From positions 22,466-86,465 of the forward strand of contig NZ_JARKOZ010000153.1 in assembly GCF_029978005.1 (NCBI RefSeq): a stretch of 64,000 nt of DNA. The letters are read 5' to 3'. The notes beneath the pieces were generated by a model. That model had not been told where the DNA came from. It made no database searches and saw only the letters and a program-made list of their open reading frames with translations. The DNA is from Solidesulfovibrio sp. (GTDB lineage: Bacteria > Desulfobacterota > Desulfovibrionia > Desulfovibrionales > Desulfovibrionaceae). A program made the position numbers and the translations under genes. Positions within the stretch are counted from its first letter, which is position 1. Each line of letters starts with the position of its first letter. Below are positions 35,401 through 43,470 of the stretch, piece after piece.

Positions 35401-36729
35401 ATAACGTCCTCACTCACTGAGGGGGGAGAAAATCCGGAACCCTTTCCTCTGCATTATTCAAATATCAAGTCCTTTACTGGGACAAAAGTGTATGGTGATG
35501 GCTTTATACTGTCAGCACAAGAGGCAGAAAAAATCCTTCAAAGAGACTCTGCTTATAAAAAAGTTATCAAGCCTTTTTTGATCGGGCGAGAGCTAAACGA
35601 AGACCCGAGATGTAGACCGTCTCGATATGTCATTGATTTTACAGACATGAACGAGGAGGAAGCAAGGCGATACGAAACTGCGTGGGATATCGTCGAACGA
35701 AGAGTCTATCCCACTAGAAAAATATCACCAGAAGAAAGAATGAGAAAAATTTGGTGGCAATTCCAACGTCCACGTGCAGAACTCTACAGAAGGCTTGACA
35801 ATGATGGGATCGCTTGGTGTGTGGCCGCTACGAGCGACACAGTTGCTTTTGTTGCATTGCCAATTAGCGAGTCAAAACCTCTTGTGATCTCGCATGCAGT
35901 GAACGTATTGATCTTAAATGGGTATGGTGAATTTGCCGCAATCCAAAGCTCAATCCATAACTCCTGGGCGAGATTTTACGGATCAACCATAAAGGGAGAT
36001 TTTCGGTATACAACTACAGATTGTTTTTACACGTTTCCCTTTCCGGGCACGCCAGAGAACTTAGTTGACATAGGAACGCAGTATCACACCATTCGTGGCG
36101 ATATAATGTCAATACTGAACGAAGGGCTGACAAGCATCTACCGCCTTTTTAACGACAAAGAAATTCAAACAACAGAAATAAATGAAATTCGCAACCTGCA
36201 CGAAGCTATGGACTTGCAAGTTGTCAAGTCATATGGATGGAGTGATATCAATCTGGAACATGGATTTTACGAAACGGCAAAAGGGATACGCTTCACTATC
36301 TCTGAAAATGCTCGACGTGAAGTCTTGCAGCGCCTGCTCAAGCTGAATCACGAACGCTATAAGGACGAGGTCTCCCACGGGCTACATAGCAAGGGCAGCA
36401 AGCGGATTACTTCGCGAGACAAACGCACCAGTCCAAGCAAGAATGCCGCTCAGACTCAGTTCTCGCTTACCGTTGAAACGCCAACTATTAAAGAAGCTGG
36501 AGAGACTCCGGTCAAGACCATTCTTGGTTTTATGAACGGAGATAGCAGCTGGCACTCCAAGGCCGAGATAATCGCTGCCACTGGCATCACGGATGGGCAA
36601 TGGACCGCCGCTATCACAGCTCTGATTGCAAGTGGCAGGCTGGAACGGCAGGGAGTAAAACGCGGAACGCGTTATCGTCTCATCATCAATGCCATGCAGC
36701 AAGGAGACCAAATATGCCCGAACGACTGA
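32407..36729 (+). CDS. drmMI: Large DNA adenine methyltransferase DrmMI (class I, Eco57I/PglX-like)
   Basis: 1440 residues. The methylase core has motif I VCDPAMGSGAFLV (Asp605) and motif IV NPPF (878-881), the N6-adenine type. The N-terminal 550 residues are helical with DVKPAELYEAGLTVMMRLVFVLCAEERG, seen also in PglX and type IIL enzymes. The region after motif IV is probably the target-recognition domain, and a C-terminal winged-helix segment (KAEIIAATGITDGQWTAAITAL) ends the protein. Base composition changes abruptly at about 34,560: the first half is GC-rich, the second half is AT-rich until about 36,400. That pattern suggests replacement of the recognition part by recombination. Confidence 0.85.
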   Translation: MKVGKLSKHAEWLSLIEISGPFLTVSMLEKAFPQGLEAVETPRRQRLRAAYEEWREAVDQEDKLLPELHQEWVRLVLTELLEYDHESLIQAIDWPGELPSVSSHEHAGTFNPDWIVRSPADGRPRLFIAVLPPDTDLESVQRGDGWPVSLQERMTLLCRAQGVRLGLLTNGERWMLANAPMGSTSSQASWYARLWFQEPITLKAFQSLLGVRRCFGPAEDTLDSLLDESLKHHEEVTDTLGEQVRRAVEVLVQCLDKADEDRNRELLRDVKPAELYEAGLTVMMRLVFVLCAEERGLLLLGVSVYDRCYDVSTLRGHLEEEAYDHVPEVLDRRHDAWTRLLAVFRAVYGGIEHESLRMPALGGSLFDPDRFPFLEGRDKGSSWRDTSAAPLPIDNRTVLLLLNSLQILKQSGGALLLSYRALDVEQIGHVYEGLLEHTVARVPRVTLGLQGAQKAKNPNVALAELESALLDGEAALVKLVLDVTGRSESAIRNGLSKPAADTVFGRVLGGCGGDTALAERIRPFTNLLRTDAWDDPIVYRDNSFMVTLGADRRETGTHYTPKSLTESIVTTTLEPVVYAGPAEGKTREEWALKSSREILDLKVCDPAMGSGAFLVQACRYLGEKLVEAWLHEEATGKAITVDGEALDQLGAEEPLPSQLDERLTIARRLVAERCLYGVDVNPLAVELAKLSIWLVTLAKGRPFGFLDHNLRSGDSLLGLHELKQLTKLSLFPEKKKSISLFASNIEVAVKEALTLRKQLRQTTIRDISDVQYMELLNQQARQKLAHIEHVADAIVGEALASGGNQRKLEAAMDNLFSLVTTYIEGDNEAKKKIIAKARKSLSMDIPADRPTRKPFHWAVEFPEVFFDGRDGFDSVLGNPPFMAGTSISTVFGKKYKIFLKLVWPHLQSRCDLCVVFMLRGAILSRKRATMGYLGSNTAAQTDSRLSGSAYLLSKGWTIFAAQDSEKWPGAANVYICRIHYFKGMWQGCFTIGEKAVTGITSSLTEGGENPEPFPLHYSNIKSFTGTKVYGDGFILSAQEAEKILQRDSAYKKVIKPFLIGRELNEDPRCRPSRYVIDFTDMNEEEARRYETAWDIVERRVYPTRKISPEERMRKIWWQFQRPRAELYRRLDNDGIAWCVAATSDTVAFVALPISESKPLVISHAVNVLILNGYGEFAAIQSSIHNSWARFYGSTIKGDFRYTTTDCFYTFPFPGTPENLVDIGTQYHTIRGDIMSILNEGLTSIYRLFNDKEIQTTEINEIRNLHEAMDLQVVKSYGWSDINLEHGFYETAKGIRFTISENARREVLQRLLKLNHERYKDEVSHGLHSKGSKRITSRDKRTSPSKNAAQTQFSLTVETPTIKEAGETPVKTILGFMNGDSSWHSKAEIIAATGITDGQWTAAITALIASGRLERQGVKRGTRYRLIINAMQQGDQICPND

Positions 36730-38873
36730 CCATTACACACGGCGTGAACAAGAAGCCGGTCACGACCAGAGTTTTTGAACAATGCTTCGAGGGCATACAG
36801 GGTATACAGGGAGAAATCTTCACGGGCTATCCGCTAGTCGCGACGCCAGAGGGCAAATACTCGATAGATGCTACTTTGGTAAGCCCCTCCAAGGGTATAG
36901 TACTCTTCGATTTGATCGAAGGTACGGAGGTTGGAAATTATACCGAACGCCAGGACGACTTGGCTAACAAGATTGAATCGCGATTAAAGCTGCACCGTGA
37001 GCTTGTCAATAGGCGCCAGTTGATCGTACCCTTGTCGGTCATTTCATTCGCACCTGCAGTAACGAATGCCAACGACCTTGCCGTGGAGGGGTACCCGCTC
37101 ATCGGCGAGGACGGACTCACTGCTGCGCTGGACCTGATTGACTGGGTGGATGGTGACGACGACCTTTATCGGATGACACTTTCGGCGATCGAGAGCTTAA
37201 GTAGTATCAGAAAGAGTCGCTCAAAGCGGGTAGTCAGCCGGGATAATTCGCGTGGTGCCAAACTTAAGCGTCTCGAAGACTCCATCGCGACATTGGATCA
37301 TCGTCAAAACAAAGCGGTCATTGAGACTGTAGAAGGCGTTCAGCGTATTCGGGGCCTGGCCGGATCTGGTAAGACTATCGTGCTGGCACTCAAAGCGGCA
37401 TATCTGCACACCCAGCATTCCGACTGGCGCATTGCAGTGACCTTTCATACCCGTTCGCTTAAAGGACAGTTTCGTCGATTGATCAATAATTTTTGCATTG
37501 AACAGAGCGGTGAGGAACCTGACTGGACGAAGATCAGGGTTGTCAATGCTTGGGGCGCTCCCGGAGGAGACGCAAGGGATGGCATTTATTACGAGTATTG
37601 TCGCGCCACTGGGACCGAGTTTTTCGATTTCAAAAGTGCATCTTTCAAATTCGGGGGAAATGATCGAGCATTCGACGGTGCCTGCCAGGCTGCGTTGGCG
37701 ACCGCCTCAGATTCTATACAACTATACGACGTGATACTTGCTGACGAGGCACAAGACTTCGCCCCGAGCTTCCTGCGGCTTTGTTACGCTATGCTGCGAG
37801 CACCTAAACGGTTGGTTTACGCCTACGACGAGCTTCAAAATCTTTCCGGCACATCCCTACCTCCGCCCGAAGAGATGTTTGGGAATGACGATCGCGGGCA
37901 GCCCCTGGTCACGTTTGGCGATGATCGCAGGCGAGATGTTATTTTACAAAAGTGTTATCGTAACTCAAGACCTGTTCTTGTTACTGCGCATGGACTAGGA
38001 TTCGGCATTTATAGAAATACACCACAAGGTGCGGTTACAGGATTGGTCCAAATGTTCGACTATCCATATTTGTGGGATGAAATTGGTTACCGCGTTCGTG
38101 ATGGGCAATTGACGAAAGCTCAACATGTTGTGTTGGAGCGCACCGAAGAAACAAGTCCAAAATTTTTGGAATCCCACTCGCCAATTGACGACCTCGTCCA
38201 GTTCATCAAATTCGACAGTGAGGCCGAACAAAACGATTGGCTCGTGCAGCAGATTCGCCACAATATCGAAATTGACGAGTTACGTCATGACGACATAATA
38301 GTCATACATCCCGACCCTCTGACGGCTCGAGTGAACATCGGCCCTATCCGAAAACAGCTCTTCGAGGTGGGTGTTCAAACTCATCTGGCCGGGGTCGACA
38401 CGGATGCAGACGTCTTCTTCCGAACCGACACGCCCTCGGTGACGTTCACTGGAATTTATCGTGCTAAAGGAAATGAGGCGGGCATGGTCTATATCATCAA
38501 CGCCCAAGACTGCAATGGATCGGGAACTGGTCTCGCAAGCTTGCGTAACCGTCTCTTCACTGCGATTACGCGGAGCAAGGCATGGGTTCGTGTAATAGGC
38601 TACGGTCCTAAGATGCAAGGGATAATCAACGAATTCATTCTTTTAAAAGCGAAGAATTTCGTTTTGGACTTCGACTATCCGAACGATGACCTCCTTAGCA
38701 AGCTGCGTATCGTGCATAGGGATCTTTCCCCGCACGAAAAGCAACGCCTAGAAAAGAAGAAAAGTCAGCTTGCCTGTCTTTTACGTGACATGGAAGAAGG
38801 CGAACTTCATCCTGAAGACCTGGATACAGAGACCCGTGAGAAACTTAAAAAATTTCTCGGGGAGAAATCATGA
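36714..38873 (+). CDS. SF1 (UvrD/DUF2075-like) helicase with degenerate nuclease-like N-terminus
   Basis: 719 residues. The ATG at 36714 follows AAGGAG and overlaps drmMI by 16 bp. Helicase motifs: Walker A GLAGSGKT with Lys220, Walker B DEAQDF at 344-349, motif IV-like CYRNSRPVL, and motif VI NRLFTAITRSKAWV. The N-terminal about 150 residues look like a NERD/PD-(D/E)XK fold (IDATLVSPSKGIVLFDLIEG). However, the usual E-x-K is replaced by FDLIE, so catalysis is doubtful. The stop overlaps the next start by 4 bp. It is not part of the described DISARM core, but its coupling on both sides argues that it works with it. A remote relation to class 2 DrmE cannot be excluded by eye. Confidence 0.8.
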   Translation: MPERLTITHGVNKKPVTTRVFEQCFEGIQGIQGEIFTGYPLVATPEGKYSIDATLVSPSKGIVLFDLIEGTEVGNYTERQDDLANKIESRLKLHRELVNRRQLIVPLSVISFAPAVTNANDLAVEGYPLIGEDGLTAALDLIDWVDGDDDLYRMTLSAIESLSSIRKSRSKRVVSRDNSRGAKLKRLEDSIATLDHRQNKAVIETVEGVQRIRGLAGSGKTIVLALKAAYLHTQHSDWRIAVTFHTRSLKGQFRRLINNFCIEQSGEEPDWTKIRVVNAWGAPGGDARDGIYYEYCRATGTEFFDFKSASFKFGGNDRAFDGACQAALATASDSIQLYDVILADEAQDFAPSFLRLCYAMLRAPKRLVYAYDELQNLSGTSLPPPEEMFGNDDRGQPLVTFGDDRRRDVILQKCYRNSRPVLVTAHGLGFGIYRNTPQGAVTGLVQMFDYPYLWDEIGYRVRDGQLTKAQHVVLERTEETSPKFLESHSPIDDLVQFIKFDSEAEQNDWLVQQIRHNIEIDELRHDDIIVIHPDPLTARVNIGPIRKQLFEVGVQTHLAGVDTDADVFFRTDTPSVTFTGIYRAKGNEAGMVYIINAQDCNGSGTGLASLRNRLFTAITRSKAWVRVIGYGPKMQGIINEFILLKAKNFVLDFDYPNDDLLSKLRIVHRDLSPHEKQRLEKKKSQLACLLRDMEEGELHPEDLDTETREKLKKFLGEKS

Positions 38874-39553
38874 GGATCGGATTGCCACAACGCATCAAAA
38901 AAGACCTTGATGACTCAATCGCAGAGTTGATTCGCATTGGAATTTGTGACGACTCAAATTTTTCAGCGATCCGTTCCAGTGGGGACCAGTACGAGATTAC
39001 ATTCAAAGGCGCAGAGCATGTTTCGATCGCGATGGGGAATATTGAATATTCGGACATCCACCGCGAACTGGCAGAAAAACGTTCTTACAACATGAAGCTC
39101 GTCGACGGAGCCTTGCTGCAGTTGATGTATCGGCTCGACGGAAATCGATTGCTTCAGCACAGGCTTGCGTTCTACCCTTCGGCGACTTTATTGCCCTTTC
39201 AAGACGATCCCGAAGCGTATATGCGTGATGCACTGTTTATTGAGATAATTCGTAGGCATATAGTGCCCTTTCCTCTGCGTTTCGATTTCGATGATTGTAA
39301 CGACATTCATGTCGACATTAGTCATCCCAAAAGCCATCTCACCCTTGGTGACGCAAAAGGCTGTCGTATCCCCGTCACCGCTCCACTTACTCCGCGTTGG
39401 TTTGTAGAATTCATCTTACGCAATTTTTATCAGACTGAAACCCACGACTTTCTTGGCGGGCTACCTTCTCATCGGATCCATTTCGAGAATTCCATCACAA
39501 GCGGAGAACAAGGTTTGATGCACATGATTATTCCATACCCGGTGCGCCAATGA
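38870..39553 (+). CDS. DUF2290-like protein
   Basis: 227 residues, no signal or membrane segment. The C-terminal pattern HPKSHLTLGDAKGCRIPVTAP, then TPRWFVEFILRNFYQ, resembles the DUF2290 family of unknown function (recognised from memory, not searched). It overlaps both the preceding helicase gene and the following drmA gene by 4 bp, so helicase, this protein and DrmA are made in sequence from one message. It is probably an adaptor or regulator subunit of the helicase. Composition is lower in GC than drmA. Confidence 0.65.
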   Translation: MRIGLPQRIKKDLDDSIAELIRIGICDDSNFSAIRSSGDQYEITFKGAEHVSIAMGNIEYSDIHRELAEKRSYNMKLVDGALLQLMYRLDGNRLLQHRLAFYPSATLLPFQDDPEAYMRDALFIEIIRRHIVPFPLRFDFDDCNDIHVDISHPKSHLTLGDAKGCRIPVTAPLTPRWFVEFILRNFYQTETHDFLGGLPSHRIHFENSITSGEQGLMHMIIPYPVRQ

Positions 39554-42500
39554 AAAGCCACGCAAACGCCTGGTTCATCAGTCTCGGTAGCGAAGCCCAC
39601 ACCCGAAGCTTTTCGGTGACCCTTGAGCACGGCCCTTCGCTCTTCCGGGGTGTCGAGGAAGGCGACGGCGTGCTGATCGCCGGTGGCGATCCGTTGGCCG
39701 CCGTTTCGTTCGCCCGGATATACCGCATCCGCACCAAGCTCGACGAAACGACATTCTTCTTCGATGGCGTCATTCCCGTGGATGGCGCAAAGACGTTGAC
39801 CGATCTTGGTGTGACCGCGCCCGAATCCAAGGCCGCAATGGTGCGACTGGAGTGGCCAGTATTCGAAACGGCACTGAAGGCGGCTTGTGGTATAACATTC
39901 GATGCCCTGCCCATATTGGGCAGCGGTTCCGCCGAGGAACAGGCTTATGTGCGGGAACTGCTCCAGATGGCCGTCATCGACGACTTGCTCGGTCCAGCCG
40001 ACGGTCCGTACGAGGAAATCGTGGGCATGAGCGTCCGCGATCGCTACCTGGTGGGGAAACTGGCACCGACGTCTCCAGGTGGCGGTCAATCTACCGAGCC
40101 CCCCTCCGCCGAGGAGGATGTTCCCGACGGAGAGGTGCCGTCCGATCTCACCCCCTATGTAAACCCTGACCATATCGCCCGCGAGAAGATACCTCCCGGC
40201 CAAATTGATGACGAAGAAGAAAAGGAGGTCGATGCCTCCACCAATCAGTCTCTCGTTCCTTCGTCCATGGGGTTCACCTTCTGCGTCGACGGGGACCTGG
40301 ACAAAGTCCAACTGTTCGCCAACTGGGGGCGCTACGAACGGACGCAGAGCGAGCGGGAGAACGAGGAGACGGGCAAATCCCCGCGTTGCTGGAAGCGCAT
40401 ACCCTCTGGCGGCTCAACCGCGGTCTCCCTCAATAAACGCATCATCGAACCGATCCGGATCGACGCCGACTGTCCTTCGGTTGTAGTGCAGGGCTCGGTC
40501 AGCGCCCCTTTGGAAAATGGCGACAGGCTGGTGACGCTCTTTCTGGTCAACACCCAGACCATGCCGAAGCAGAACCAGGATCAGGCCTGGATCTTCCAGC
40601 CCGAACTGATTGTGAGAGACAAAGAGGGGCGAGCTGTATTCCGTCGTCGCCCGATCCTCCGGGCCGACGAATTCGACGAGGAGCGTGAAGCACTCGAAAT
40701 GATCTATCGGGATCGGGTCGAATTCGCCGTCGGACATGGCATTTCGGTCCACGCGAGCGTCTCGGAAGAGGATCGCGAGCGAGCCACGGAGGTCAGAACC
40801 GCCGTGCTGCCCGAATACGAGATCCAGGTAACCGAAACGCCCGGTCTCGAACCGGAAGACCGCCCGGCCATGCGCCGAATGATCAAGGACGGCCTGCTCG
40901 ACATGGAACGGCTCGCCGAACTCGCCACAGCAGAAAAGCGCGACGACATGGTCGCCGGTCTGAAAGTGCTGACGGACGACTACGCGGAGTGGATCGACGA
41001 AAATCGGAAAATCATAGGCAGTGAGGTTGTTGGCTACGACATTCCGGCTACCGAGGCGATGGAGCGTTGCAATCTGATACTGGAAAGGCTGAAGGAAGGC
41101 ATTGGAGTCCTCGCGGCGGACGAGCGGGCGCTGGCCGCCTTCCGATTCGCCAACCGGGCCATGGCCTCGCAGCGCATTCACAGCATTTATGCGCTCGCCA
41201 AACGCCGTGGAGATGACGTCACCGTCGAGGCGTTGAACGTTCGCAAGAACCGCTCTTGGCGGCCTTTCCAGTTGGCGTTCGTGCTGCTTTCGATTCCCGC
41301 ACTTGCCAACCCGACTCACCGGGATCGCACCCAGCCTTTGGAGGCATTCGCCGACTTGCTCTGGTTCCCCACCGGCGGCGGCAAGACCGAGGCATATCTC
41401 GGTGTCGCGGCTTTCACCATGGGCATCCGTCGCCTCCAGGGCAATATGGGAGGTCTCGATGGCGGACGTGGCTTGGCCGTGATCATGCGCTACACCTTAC
41501 GGTTGCTGACCTTACAACAGTTTCAACGGGCAACGGCCCTGATCTGCGCTATGGAAGTGCTGCGTCGAGCCGAACCGGCAGTCTGGGGCGACGCACCGTT
41601 CACCATCGGCCTCTGGGTGGGCCAGAGGGTCACCCCGAACACTACCGAAGAGAGTCATGCGGCGATCGAAAAGGAACGGGACGGCAAATACGGCACGGGG
41701 TCGACCCCGGCCCAGTTGACCGCTTGTCCGTGGTGCGGCTCGGAGATCACTCCCGGCCGTGATATTCGAGTCGACAGGGATCTCGGTCGAACCTTCGTTT
41801 ACTGCGGCGACAAGTACGGCCGCTGCGAGTTCAGCCAGGCGAAGTCGAAGGAGCTAGGACTCCCGGTCCTGGTGGTGGACGATGAAATCTATCGCCACCC
41901 GCCTTCGATGCTGATCGCTACCGTGGACAAATTCGCCATGATGGCTTGGCGCGGGCAGGTGCGCACACTCTTCGGCAAGGCTAATCGCGAATGTCCGCGC
42001 CACGGATTGCTTTGGCCCGAGGCGGACTGCAAGGGCAATCACACCAAGAAAGGGGCTCTGAAAGCGGTCAAGGTCAGGGAGATCACCCCCATCCGGCCAC
42101 CGGATCTGATCATCCAGGACGAATTCCATCTCATCAGCGGACCGTTGGGAACCATGGTAGGCCTGTACGAAACCGCCGTGGACGAGCTTTCGACCTGGGC
42201 GATCGACGGCAAGACGATACGGCCCAAGATCATCGCCTCCACGGCGACGGTACGCAAGGCCGAAGAACAGGTGAACAACGTCTTTCTCCGCAGGGTTTCG
42301 GTGTTCCCGCCCCATGGCCTCAATGTCGAGGATAATTTTTTCTCGGTGCAGCGCTCGGTGAAAGACAAGCCTGGCCGACTCTACATGGGGATCTGTTCGC
42401 CTGGCAGTTCCCGTCCGGCAGTTTTGATCCGTGTCTACGTCGCCCTGCTGACCGCCGCTCAATCGTTGTTCCAGCGCTTCGGTGCCGCAGCTGACCCGTA

Positions 42501-43470
42501 TATGACCGTAGTCGGGTACTTCAATTCCCTGCGCGAGTTGGGAGGGATGCGGCGGCTGGCCGAAGACGACGTGCAGACCCGTGCCTATCGCGTCAAAATG
42601 AGTGACGTGACTCGCCCGGGGCTGAGTCAGCGTTCGGTGCGCATCGTGGATGAACTCACTTCACGGGTTTCGAACAAGGATATTCCCAAAAAACTCGACC
42701 AACTGGAGGTCAAGTTCAAACCCAGTTGGGAAAAGGGCGAAACCAGAGCCATCGACATCGTGCTGGCCACCAACATGCTGTCTGTGGGGGTCGATGTACA
42801 CCGCATCGGATTGATGGTCGTCAATGGCCAGCCAAAGAACACGGCCGAATACATTCAGGCCACGAGCCGCGTCGGTCGTTCGTTCCCTGGGCTCGTCTGC
42901 ACCGTGCTCACCTGGTCGCGGCCTCGCGATCTGTCCCATTACGAAACGTTCGAGCATTACCACGCCACGTTCTACAAGCATGTCGAGGCCCAGTCCGTGA
43001 CGCCGTTCGCTGCTAGGGCGCTCGATCGTGGACTGACCGGTGCGATGGTGAGCTTACTCCGGCTCGAAAACGATTCCATGACCCCAAATCCCGGGGCGCA
43101 ATCCCTCGACAGTTCCGGTAAGGCGGAAGCCCTGAGAGCTCGAAAGGTGCTGTCCGAGCGAGCCTGGAAGGTCAAAGACAAAGCTGCGAGGACAATTGCC
43201 GACAATATGACCGCCGATCGGATCGACCGGTGGGTCAAGGAAGCGGTGAAAGGCGGGCGCAGACTGGGTTACGAAACGGAGCGTGGGCAAGGAGACCTTG
43301 CCGCTCTCTTGAAAAAGCCCGGAGCATTGGCGTGGGACGAATTCACGGTACCCATGTCGATGCGCGAGGTGGAACCCGGTGTTCAATTGGTCATGGATGC
43401 CGCGAAGGATTCTTCCGAACCTCCCTCCTGGAAGGCTAAGGTCAAGAAAGCGAACGGAGGAGACGCGTGA
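39550..43470 (+). CDS. drmA: DISARM core helicase DrmA
   Basis: 1306 residues. Superfamily 2 helicase with Walker A WFPTGGGKTEAY (Lys about 613), Walker B as DEFH (857-860, IIQDEFHLISGPLG), motif III IASTATVRKAEEQ, motif V ATNMLSVGVDV and motif VI QATSRVGRSFPG. A probable zinc site is CPWC (from 726) with CGDKYGRC. The DEFH box and the motif V-VI block are characteristic of DrmA. The N-terminal about 500 residues form the DNA-loading region of the DrmAB complex in described systems. DrmA with DrmB binds DNA, preferring 5' ends. Start and stop both overlap neighbours by 4 bp. Confidence 0.93.
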   Translation: MKSHANAWFISLGSEAHTRSFSVTLEHGPSLFRGVEEGDGVLIAGGDPLAAVSFARIYRIRTKLDETTFFFDGVIPVDGAKTLTDLGVTAPESKAAMVRLEWPVFETALKAACGITFDALPILGSGSAEEQAYVRELLQMAVIDDLLGPADGPYEEIVGMSVRDRYLVGKLAPTSPGGGQSTEPPSAEEDVPDGEVPSDLTPYVNPDHIAREKIPPGQIDDEEEKEVDASTNQSLVPSSMGFTFCVDGDLDKVQLFANWGRYERTQSERENEETGKSPRCWKRIPSGGSTAVSLNKRIIEPIRIDADCPSVVVQGSVSAPLENGDRLVTLFLVNTQTMPKQNQDQAWIFQPELIVRDKEGRAVFRRRPILRADEFDEEREALEMIYRDRVEFAVGHGISVHASVSEEDRERATEVRTAVLPEYEIQVTETPGLEPEDRPAMRRMIKDGLLDMERLAELATAEKRDDMVAGLKVLTDDYAEWIDENRKIIGSEVVGYDIPATEAMERCNLILERLKEGIGVLAADERALAAFRFANRAMASQRIHSIYALAKRRGDDVTVEALNVRKNRSWRPFQLAFVLLSIPALANPTHRDRTQPLEAFADLLWFPTGGGKTEAYLGVAAFTMGIRRLQGNMGGLDGGRGLAVIMRYTLRLLTLQQFQRATALICAMEVLRRAEPAVWGDAPFTIGLWVGQRVTPNTTEESHAAIEKERDGKYGTGSTPAQLTACPWCGSEITPGRDIRVDRDLGRTFVYCGDKYGRCEFSQAKSKELGLPVLVVDDEIYRHPPSMLIATVDKFAMMAWRGQVRTLFGKANRECPRHGLLWPEADCKGNHTKKGALKAVKVREITPIRPPDLIIQDEFHLISGPLGTMVGLYETAVDELSTWAIDGKTIRPKIIASTATVRKAEEQVNNVFLRRVSVFPPHGLNVEDNFFSVQRSVKDKPGRLYMGICSPGSSRPAVLIRVYVALLTAAQSLFQRFGAAADPYMTVVGYFNSLRELGGMRRLAEDDVQTRAYRVKMSDVTRPGLSQRSVRIVDELTSRVSNKDIPKKLDQLEVKFKPSWEKGETRAIDIVLATNMLSVGVDVHRIGLMVVNGQPKNTAEYIQATSRVGRSFPGLVCTVLTWSRPRDLSHYETFEHYHATFYKHVEAQSVTPFAARALDRGLTGAMVSLLRLENDSMTPNPGAQSLDSSGKAEALRARKVLSERAWKVKDKAARTIADNMTADRIDRWVKEAVKGGRRLGYETERGQGDLAALLKKPGALAWDEFTVPMSMREVEPGVQLVMDAAKDSSEPPSWKAKVKKANGGDA

